Shown one piece after another: positions 1-5,471 of a stretch of 11,601 nt of DNA; position 1 is the stretch's first letter, and every line of letters starts with the position of its first letter. The notes under the pieces are model-generated. The model saw only the letters and a list, made by a program, of their open reading frames with translations, was not told the DNA's origin and ran no database searches. Source of the DNA: JAUWCW01 sp030609125 [NCBI: Candidatus Rokuibacteriota bacterium] (lineage in GTDB: Bacteria; JAUVQV01); assembly GCA_030609125.1 (NCBI GenBank), contig JAUWCW010000029.1, forward strand, positions 1 through 11,601. Reading direction: 5' to 3'. A program made the position numbers and the translations under genes.

Positions 1-1594
1 TCGGCTCGTAGGACTCGACAAAGGAAAGGGCCTTGCTCTCCTCCTCCTCCGTCTGTCCCGTGAGAAGGGAGAAGGCGACGTAGAGGCCCACGTTGACGAG
101 AAGCCCCCAGAAGAGAGCGTGGCTCCACTCGTCGAGCCCCTTGACGCCGAGAAGGGCATGCGGGTTCAGCAGCTCGGACTGCATGATCCTGCCGACCACA
201 CCCTCACGTTCGATTATGCCGGAAGTGACCAGTGCGGGCAGAAAGAGAGTGTAGCACCACACCACGAAGCCGCCCACCGTCCCCGCCACGGCCCCGAACC
301 GGTTCCCCTTCTTCCAGTAGAGTCCGAAGATTATGGAGGGCACAAAAATACTCACGGCCACGAAGGAGATGAGGCCCATGTCCACGAGGGTGAAGTACTC
401 GCCGACAGTCGCCGCGAAGAGGTAGCCGACGAAGACAAAGGCCATGATTATGATCCGCTTCACGTTCGAGAGAATGACGGAAAATCCCCGCATTCTGTTG
501 AACCGCCAGATGGCCGGACTGACTATATTGTTTATGACCATGTTGCTGATGGCGAGGGACTCGACGATGATCATCCCCGAGGCGGCGGAAAACCCTCCGA
601 TGAAGACGAAGAGGGCGAGGAAGTTCTTCCCCTGCCCCAGGGGAATGGTGAGCACGAAGGTGTCCGCGCCGCTCGGGCTTCCCCCGAGGAGGAGCCCGCC
701 GAAGGCTACGGGAAGAACAAATATGTTGATCAGCAGCAGGTAGAGGGGAAAGAGCCAGGCAGCCTTCCTGACATGCTCCGGGTCGTAGTTCTCCACCACC
801 GCCATGTGAAACTGCCGCGGAAGAACTATGATGGCCATCATGGAGAGAAAAGTGAGCGAAGCCCATTGGGCGTAGCCGACCGGGGCCCCTTCGCCGAGGG
901 CCAGGAGGTTGCGGAACTCCGTGGCCTCTATCCTCTGGAAGATGTCGCCAAAGCCGCCGAAGAGGCTGAACGTGACGTAGAGTCCCACCGTCAGGAACGC
1001 CGCGAGCTTCACGATCGACTCGAAAGCTATGGCGAAGACCAGCCCCTCGTGCTTTTCCGAGATGTCCTGCCGCCGGACGCCGAATATGGTGGCGAAGAGG
1101 GCGATGATGAGTGTGATGATCCACGCCGCTCCCAGGCTCCCCTTGCTCTCTCCCGCCAGGATGGTGAAGGTGCCGATGATCGCCTTGATCTGCAGTCCCA
1201 GGTACGGTGTTATGCCCACCGAGGCGACGACGGTCACGATGGCGGCCAGCAGTATGGAGTTGCCGTACCGGGAACCGATGAAGTCGGCGATAGTGGTGAT
1301 GCGGTGCTGTCTGGCTATACCGATAATCTTGCGCAGGACAACGGGCCAGAGCAGCGCGGCCAGAGTGGGCCCGATATAGATGGCCAGAAAGGAGAGGCCC
1401 GAAACGGCGGCCTTGCCGACACTCCCGTAGAAGGTCCATGAGGTGCAGTAGACCGCCAGTGACAGGGAGTAGACGTAGGGGTTCGAGACGATGCTGCGTC
1501 CACTCCGCCCTCTGCGCTCCGCGTAGGAGGCGATGAGAAAGAGGACGCTCAGGTAGCCGCCGGTGACAAGCAGGAGAAACCATCGCGGGAACAT
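1..1594 (-). CDS. SSS-domain (CbrA-like) sensor histidine kinase, N-terminal part, runs off left edge
   Basis: An open frame of 531 codons reads leftward from ATG at 1594 to the window edge without a stop. The visible part is a multi-helix sodium:solute symporter (SLC5/PutP-type) domain with about 13 hydrophobic segments. Segments around residues 40-62 (YVYSLSLAVYCTSWTFYGSV), 98-111 (ITTIADFIGSRYG), 128-137 (ITPYLGLQIK) and 256-269 (IVLPRQFHMAVVEN) match what I know of the N-terminal transporter domain of CbrA-type sensor kinases rather than plain transporters. In CbrA this domain is followed by a STAC linker and HisKA/HATPase domains; those would lie left of position 1, so the kinase is inferred. 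Residues 515-531 are already a charged cytoplasmic stretch, as expected for the linker. The ATG overlaps the stop of the preceding small gene (TGATG), which implies translational coupling. The alternative is a stand-alone symporter. The ligand is unknown. Confidence 0.85.
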   Translation of the reverse strand, partial: MFPRWFLLLVTGGYLSVLFLIASYAERRGRSGRSIVSNPYVYSLSLAVYCTSWTFYGSVGKAAVSGLSFLAIYIGPTLAALLWPVVLRKIIGIARQHRITTIADFIGSRYGNSILLAAIVTVVASVGITPYLGLQIKAIIGTFTILAGESKGSLGAAWIITLIIALFATIFGVRRQDISEKHEGLVFAIAFESIVKLAAFLTVGLYVTFSLFGGFGDIFQRIEATEFRNLLALGEGAPVGYAQWASLTFLSMMAIIVLPRQFHMAVVENYDPEHVRKAAWLFPLYLLLINIFVLPVAFGGLLLGGSPSGADTFVLTIPLGQGKNFLALFVFIGGFSAASGMIIVESLAISNMVINNIVSPAIWRFNRMRGFSVILSNVKRIIIMAFVFVGYLFAATVGEYFTLVDMGLISFVAVSIFVPSIIFGLYWKKGNRFGAVAGTVGGFVVWCYTLFLPALVTSGIIEREGVVGRIMQSELLNPHALLGVKGLDEWSHALFWGLLVNVGLYVAFSLLTGQTEEEESKALSFVESYEP

Positions 1595-1770
1595 CAGCGT
1601 TTGCGGTCCCTTCCGCCTCCGGCGCCGAGGAGGGCGGCGACGGCGATGAACACGCCCCAGAGCACGAAAAGACCGAGCGCGAGGGATCCTTCGAAGACGG
1701 TGAGGAAGGGCCAGTTAAAGAAAATGACCCCCAGCGCGAAGAGAAAAAACCAGATATCGCCCTGCTTCAT
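1594..1770 (-). CDS. small two-helix membrane protein coupled to the sensor kinase (CbrX-like position)
   Basis: A 58-residue protein from ATG at 1770, with hydrophobic segments at about residues 6-25 and 29-50 and a basic tail (GGGRDRKR), so probably two membrane helices with a cytoplasmic C-terminus. Its TGA stop shares its last base with the ATG of the SSS-domain gene. Small hydrophobic proteins are encoded directly upstream of several SSS transporters, and a short gene called cbrX overlaps cbrA in pseudomonads; I infer a similar accessory role from position, not from sequence identity. An in-frame ATG at 1800 would add ten residues (MAHEISRPAS), but those codons lie mostly in the terminal repeat of the inserted element at 1776-1795. 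I therefore take 1770 as the ancestral start. Neither start has a good Shine-Dalgarno sequence. No enzymatic motif is visible. Confidence 0.7.
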   Translation of the reverse strand: MKQGDIWFFLFALGVIFFNWPFLTVFEGSLALGLFVLWGVFIAVAALLGAGGGRDRKR

Positions 1771-1775
1771 CGAGG

Positions 1776-1795
1776 CTGGCCTGGAGATTTCATGA
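1776..1795 (+). repeat. left terminal inverted repeat of the insertion element
   Basis: Reads CTGGCCTGGAGATTTCATGA on the plus strand. It matches the inverted copy at 2121-2140 at 17 of 20 positions. It overlaps the first codons of the longer reading (start 1800) of the small membrane protein. Confidence 0.7.
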
Positions 1796-1804
1796 GCCAT
1801 CTGC

Positions 1805-1931
1805 TGCGAGCGCGGATATCACGCAATCTCAAGGTCTTTTCCTGTCTCACGACCTTGCCGTGCTTCAGCACAGCTTCACCCGCTCAACTGCGCAAAAGCC
1901 CTTGATCTTACGTAATCTCCACGCTCTCGCA
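1805..1931 (-). ncRNA. second branched hairpin domain of the element
   Basis: The arms 1805-1826 and 1908-1931 pair with a 2-nt bulge. Inside are two smaller stems: CAAGGTC (1830-1836) with GACCTTG (1851-1857), and GCCGTGC (1857-1863) with GCACAGC (1868-1874) around a TTCA loop. The two share base 1857 and may be alternatives or stacked. Four non-identical pairs, three in the outer stem and 1859/1872, are G-U in the minus-strand RNA and C-A in the plus-strand RNA, the same polarity as in the neighbouring large hairpin. Confidence 0.45.
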
Positions 1932-2120
1932 ACTAAGGGCTCACGCAAGAATAACTTCCCATTTTCGCATCTCATCTTCAGGCCGCCTTCGGCCGATCCT
2001 CATTCACGAAATCCTCGAAAGAGCCCTGCTATTCCTGCGGTTTCGCTCAATCAGATCGACCAAATCCGACCTGAACCTGAGCGCGAATTCTGTGAACTTA
2101 TTCTTGCGTGAACCCTGAGT
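1932..2120 (-). ncRNA. large hairpin, candidate structured RNA domain (about 90-nt arms)
   Basis: Arms pair around a centre near 2026. The outer 27 bp (1932-1958 with 2094-2120) agree at 24 positions. A second conserved part is 1971-1998 with 2054-2081. Within the arms to about 1999, six non-identical pairs (1940/2112, 1966/2086, 1983/2069, 1990/2062, 1993/2059, 1999/2053) are G-U in the minus-strand transcript, and I find none that would be G-U only in the plus-strand transcript. That asymmetry favours selection on a minus-strand RNA, the sense of the surrounding operon. No U-tract marks it as a simple terminator. No known RNA family was recognised. Confidence 0.5.
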
Positions 2121-2140
2121 TCATGAAATATCCGGGCTAG
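2121..2140 (-). repeat. right terminal inverted repeat of the insertion element
   Basis: Reads CTAGCCCGGATATTTCATGA on the minus strand, the inverted partner of 1776-1795. Its outermost CTAG contains the TAG stop of the aminomutase gene, so the element abuts the stop codon exactly. Confidence 0.7.
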
Positions 2141-3948
2141 TAGTAGTACCAGATCGTCTTGTAGTGGCTGATGTTTTCCCCGGACTTATGCAGTCTTCTC
2201 AGGTAGTCGTGGATGGAAACGTCCTCGTAGACGTACGTGTCGGCAAGGGCGAGCTTCTTTTCCCAGGGGTGAAACTCGTAGACCCTCCGGCCGTTGGGAA
2301 GGACCGCGATGATGTCGTGGTGCTGCAGCGCCCGGAGATAGTTCTTCCCCAGCCCGGGGACGTTGAAGACGATCTCGTCGGTGCGCACCGAACCGGGGAG
2401 CAGCCTCGCCTCCTCCTTCTGCTCCTGCATGAGCCTGGCGATGGGAACCCGGTAGTCATCGGTCTCCTCCTTGCCCTTGGTGTTGAACGTGTAGTACGGG
2501 GTAACACCCGCCAGTCGCAGCTTGTGGCGAAGCGCGGAGGCCTCGAATTTTCGCGAATTGAAAAAGGTGTACACGAGCTGATTGCAGACCTCTATGCCCT
2601 TCCGCCGGAATTTCTGCACCGCCCTGACGGCGTCCCCCGTGATCTCGTAGGGATGCTCGAAGTGGGTCACGACGAGGACCTCCCTCCGCCCCGGGCGGTG
2701 GTAGCGGCTCACCATCTCCACCAGTGAATCGGTGACGCGCTGCGGAAGAGTGACGGGGGTCCTGGTCCCGAGGCGGATTCTCTCCACGTGATCCATGCCG
2801 GCAAGGCGGGAGAGAATTTTCTCCAGTTTGCCGTCGGAGAGGAGAAAGGGGTCTCCTCCCGTCACGAGGACCTCGCTTATTTCGGGAGTCTCCTCCAGCC
2901 ACCGCAGGGCCTTTTCGAGCTTCTCCCGCGGCAGGGCGGCCCGGAAGGAGTGGACGTCCTCGATCTCCCAGTTCCTCTGGCAGTAGACGCAGATCTGCGG
3001 ACACGTCATGAACGGCTTCAGGATGGCGATCATAGGATAGCGGCGGGTGATTCCCTCGATGGGGGAGGTGTCCCGCTCGAGCATGAAGTCCATGGACGAC
3101 TCCTCGCAGTCCCGGTGCTCCCTCATCTTCTCGACAAAGTGGAGCGTGGGAATGACCTGCGCCCGCACGGCACTGTCGCGACCCCCGCCGATGCGCCGAT
3201 CCATGAGCGAGAGGTAGTAGGGCGTGACGCCGAAGGCAATGCGGTTCTCACGGGCGAGTCGGACCGCTTCCTTCTCTTCAGTGCTCAGATCGATGAGCGA
3301 CGCGAGGGTTTCCGCGTCCCTGATGATGTGCCGCGTGTGCCACTTCCAGCTGTTCCAGTCCGCAACGGTGCCGCCCATGAAATCCAGGATCCGTGCCCTG
3401 TTTCTCCGCCTCCTGGCAACCGCGTTTTCATCGAGACCGGACGGGTAGCGGTTCATGAATTCTCTCGCCCGGCGGGCCATCCGTGAAAGGTCCTCCGACC
3501 TCAGGCGGGCCGCTCTCTTCCCTTCGTATCTGACGAAGGCGGGAATGCGGTCCGCGTAGACGCCGGTCTTCCCCATGACCCCTCTCAGCAGGTGCTCGAG
3601 CTCTGCGAAAAAGCCCTGCCTTGGCTTTTCAACGCCCCCGGCGCCGATGAGAATGTCGTTCAGGTATTCGACGAGGCTGAATCCGGCGAGCCTTTCGCTC
3701 CGGGCTGAAAATATTCTCCTCAGCACGCCGATGGCGTCGCGCGTCAGGATCCACTCCAGCGACGGAATCTTCGGGTTGTCCTCGAACGTGTCGGTCAGGA
3801 GGCGCGAGAGAAAGGAGCGGGCTTTCGTCCTCTTCACGTGAATCGGGCTGTCGGCGAGAAAGATGGACATGAGTTCCGGAGCGATATCCAGAACGCTGAT
3901 CAGCCTCTCGCGAATCCTCTCTCTCTCCACCACAGCCTTTTCTGTCAC
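2137..3948 (-). CDS. KamA-family radical SAM/PLP 2,3-aminomutase, glutamate-mutase-like pocket
   Basis: A 603-residue protein from GTG at 3948 with GGAGAG 5-6 nt upstream. Residues from about 194 onward follow the lysine 2,3-aminomutase fold: a WNSWKW segment (199-204), the radical SAM cluster motif CPQICVYC (C316, C320, C323), the SAM-binding VTGGDP stretch, and the PLP lysine in NVPGLGK (K535). These enzymes move the alpha-amino group of an amino acid to the beta carbon through a SAM-derived radical and PLP. Aligned from memory, Asp293 and Asp330 of clostridial lysine 2,3-aminomutase, which bind the lysine side-chain amine, correspond here to Lys491 and Asn529, the substitutions described for glutamate 2,3-aminomutase. 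The C-terminal zinc-binding cysteines of the lysine enzyme are absent. The first about 190 residues are an extra, mainly helical, charged region with no motif I recognise. Family is certain; substrate is inference. It precedes the small membrane protein and sensor kinase on the same strand. Confidence 0.9.
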   Translation of the reverse strand: MTEKAVVERERIRERLISVLDIAPELMSIFLADSPIHVKRTKARSFLSRLLTDTFEDNPKIPSLEWILTRDAIGVLRRIFSARSERLAGFSLVEYLNDILIGAGGVEKPRQGFFAELEHLLRGVMGKTGVYADRIPAFVRYEGKRAARLRSEDLSRMARRAREFMNRYPSGLDENAVARRRRNRARILDFMGGTVADWNSWKWHTRHIIRDAETLASLIDLSTEEKEAVRLARENRIAFGVTPYYLSLMDRRIGGGRDSAVRAQVIPTLHFVEKMREHRDCEESSMDFMLERDTSPIEGITRRYPMIAILKPFMTCPQICVYCQRNWEIEDVHSFRAALPREKLEKALRWLEETPEISEVLVTGGDPFLLSDGKLEKILSRLAGMDHVERIRLGTRTPVTLPQRVTDSLVEMVSRYHRPGRREVLVVTHFEHPYEITGDAVRAVQKFRRKGIEVCNQLVYTFFNSRKFEASALRHKLRLAGVTPYYTFNTKGKEETDDYRVPIARLMQEQKEEARLLPGSVRTDEIVFNVPGLGKNYLRALQHHDIIAVLPNGRRVYEFHPWEKKLALADTYVYEDVSIHDYLRRLHKSGENISHYKTIWYYY

Positions 3949-4036
3949 TTCCGCTCTCCCCGGGAAGGAAATCCCGTCCCCGAAACCAGTGCGGCGTCTG
4001 GGCCGCCCCTCAGGATTCGATTCAGGTTTTCTCTGG

Positions 4037-4064
4037 TTGACACGTGTATTATACAGACTATTTG
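4037..4064 (+). promoter_or_regulatory. possible rightward promoter overlapping the leftward one
   Basis: An exact TTGACA (4037-4042) is followed after 16 nt by TATTTG (4059-4064). The -10 match is weak. The -35 box sits just downstream of the leftward -10, so the two promoters would occlude each other. Confidence 0.3.
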
Positions 4065-4076
4065 CCCTTCGGCCAA
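4048..4076 (-). promoter_or_regulatory. sigma70-type promoter for the aminomutase operon
   Basis: On the minus strand, TTGGCC (4076-4071) is followed after 17 nt by an exact TATAAT (4053-4048). The expected start of transcription near 4041 leaves a leader of about 93 nt before GTG 3948. Confidence 0.55.
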
Positions 4077-4116
4077 CACGGCCGGCCAGAGACGCCCCCC
4101 CCCTCCGGCTATGTGG

Positions 4117-4143
4117 TTGACAGGGGATACACTCTCATATATC
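4117..4143 (+). promoter_or_regulatory. possible promoter for the PD40 gene
   Basis: A second exact TTGACA (4117-4122), in the same GGTTGACA context as at 4037, is followed by TATATC (4138-4143) after 15 nt, or TATCTC (4140-4145) after 17 nt. It lies about 75 nt before ATG 4219. Confidence 0.35.
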
Positions 4144-4218
4144 TCTATCCAGGCGGGATGCGGGGCGGGAACGATGATGGGCCGTTGAAAGTTCCGCCCT
4201 GCGCACAGTAGGGTGATG

Positions 4219-5325
4219 ATGGAAAAAGGGAATTTATTTTTTCGCAAGCAGGGGAACGGCACGGCCGTTCGCGGGCCGCGCGCGGCGGCTCTCTTCGCCG
4301 GCTGGGCCTTGGTGAGCCTTCTTTTCTCCCCGGCGGCCGCCGCCGATGCCGGGGCCCTGCACGACCCCCGCGAAGCGCGGCTCTCCAATGTGACGCAGCT
4401 GACCTCAGGGGGACAGAACGCCGAGGCGTATTTTTCCGCTGACGGATCGAAGATCATCTTCCAGGCCACGCGCGGCTCGCACGCCTGCGACCAGATCTTC
4501 CTGATGGATGCCGGCGGAAACGGCGTGCGCCTCCTCTCCACGGGCGAAGGCCGCACGACCTGCTCCTTTCTCTCCCCCGACGGGACGAGCTTCCTCTACG
4601 CCTCCACTCACCTGGGCGACAGCGAGTGCCCGCCGCCGCCCGACCGAAGCCGCGGCTACGTCTGGAAGCTGTACCCTCACTACGACATCTTCACCGCACC
4701 TCTCGACGGCGGCGCTCTCACCCGCCTCACCGACACGCCCGGCTACGACGCCGAGGGGGCCTATTCCCCGGACGGGAGAAAAATTGTCTTCACCTCCGTC
4801 AGGGACGGCGACCTGGATATTTACACCATGAACGCCGACGGTTCCGGGGTGAAGCGCCTGACGGACAGAAAGGGCTTTGACGGCGGCCCCTTTTTCTCCT
4901 GGGACGGCCGACACATCGTCTACCGCAGCCACTACCCCTCCCCGGGGAAGGATCTTGACGACTATGAGAGCCTCCTTCGGCGGGACCTCATGCGTCCTTC
5001 CCGCGCGGAAATCTACTACATGAGAGCCGACGGCACCGGAAAGGTCCAGGTGACGGACACCGGCCACGCCAACTGGTCCCCCTTCATGCACCCCAACGGG
5101 CGCCAGATCATCTTCTCTTCCAACATGCACGACACGGAGGGGAAGACCTTTTCCCTCTACATCGTCAACGTCGACGGAACGGGCCTGGAGAGAGTGACGT
5201 ACGGGGCCCGCTTCGACAGCTTCCCCATGTTCTCCAGAGACGGCGGGAAGCTGATCTTCAGCTCCACCCGCAACTCCTCGCAGCCGAGGGAGTTCAACAT
5301 ATTCACGGCGGACTGGAAGCCCTGA
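4219..5325 (+). CDS. secreted TolB-like PD40 beta-propeller protein
   Basis: A 368-residue protein. A basic N-terminus and a hydrophobic run at about residues 22-38 ending in AAAADA indicate Sec export with cleavage near residue 42. Six PD40-type repeats follow, each with an (F/Y)SxDG-K-I-F-type core, at about residues 70-82, 117-129, 181-193, 226-237, 289-301 and 337-349, often followed by a DIYTMNADGSG-like strand. Six repeats fit a six-bladed propeller as in the TolB C-terminal domain. The TolB N-terminal domain is missing and no pal or tol gene is nearby, so this is not TolB itself. Such propellers bind proteins or peptides, and the gene just precedes a secreted peptidase fusion, so a substrate-capture role is possible. 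Starts at 4213 (GTG) and 4216 (ATG) are in frame; 4219 has the best spacing to AGTAGGG (4207-4213). The ligand is unknown. Confidence 0.85.
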   Translation: MEKGNLFFRKQGNGTAVRGPRAAALFAGWALVSLLFSPAAAADAGALHDPREARLSNVTQLTSGGQNAEAYFSADGSKIIFQATRGSHACDQIFLMDAGGNGVRLLSTGEGRTTCSFLSPDGTSFLYASTHLGDSECPPPPDRSRGYVWKLYPHYDIFTAPLDGGALTRLTDTPGYDAEGAYSPDGRKIVFTSVRDGDLDIYTMNADGSGVKRLTDRKGFDGGPFFSWDGRHIVYRSHYPSPGKDLDDYESLLRRDLMRPSRAEIYYMRADGTGKVQVTDTGHANWSPFMHPNGRQIIFSSNMHDTEGKTFSLYIVNVDGTGLERVTYGARFDSFPMFSRDGGKLIFSSTRNSSQPREFNIFTADWKP

Positions 5326-5387
5326 CGGTGCTGCACCCCCGCTCGGGCGACGCCTCGCCGGCATGAAAAACTGCTCCGGGGCAACCG

Positions 5388-5417
5388 GGTCAGGCATCAA
5401 ACCGGATGAGCCTGATC
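5388..5417 (+). other. small hairpin between the PD40 gene and the peptidase gene
   Basis: GGTCAGGC plus ATC (5388-5398) pairs with GAT (5405-5407) and GCCTGATC (5410-5417) across a 6-nt loop, with a 2-nt bulge. No T-tract follows, so it is not a clear intrinsic terminator. It could be a processing or attenuation structure, or chance. The rest of the 146-bp gap shows no gene and only a weak CATAAT (5436-5441) without a good -35 box. Confidence 0.3.
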
Positions 5418-5471
5418 GGGAAAAGGCCGATCTGCCATAATCCCTGTGGATCGCAGGAAACGAGGAGCTGA

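Larger units (their letters stand above)
1780..2136. mobile_element. 357-bp MITE-like palindromic insertion element, no transposase
   Basis: This stretch separates two genes of one operon and differs from its surroundings. GC is about 47-50% against about 65% in the flanks. It is bounded by terminal inverted repeats, CTGGCCTGGAGATTTCATGA on the plus strand at 1776-1795 and CTAGCCCGGATATTTCATGA on the minus strand from 2140, identical at 17 of 20 positions. If the ends are placed at the CC, the flanking CTGG (1776-1779) and CTAG (2137-2140) would be a 4-bp target duplication with one change. The interior is two nested inverted-repeat domains (1805-1931 and 1932-2120). No plausible protein is encoded; the 83-codon plus-strand frame at 1860-2111 runs through the hairpin arms and resembles nothing I know. 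Removing the element brings the 2137 stop within about 5 nt of ATG 1770. The family of the mobilising transposase is undetermined. Confidence 0.65.

Noticed and set aside
119-1441. A 440-codon plus-strand open frame, and a 459-codon minus-strand frame at 204-1583
   Set aside because: Both overlap the SSS-domain gene in other frames. The translations are rich in Arg/Gly/His/Asp with no hydrophobic pattern, whereas the frame from 1594 gives a clear transporter domain.
1860-2111. An 83-codon plus-strand open frame within the insertion
   Set aside because: It runs through the hairpin arms, has no ribosome binding site, and its sequence is dictated by the inverted repeat; also antisense to the inferred RNA.
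1932-2120. The large hairpin as an intrinsic terminator for the aminomutase gene
   Set aside because: The stem is far longer than a terminator and is not followed by a T-tract in the minus-strand sense.
1780-2136. HEARO/omega RNA or group II intron as identity of the insertion
   Set aside because: Symmetric terminal inverted repeats and a possible short target duplication argue against both types, and I could not find a domain V-like hairpin or a protein gene. Kept only as a search to run.
4219-5325. Annotation of the PD40 protein as TolB
   Set aside because: The N-terminal TolB domain is absent and there are no tolQRA or pal genes nearby; only the propeller repeats match.
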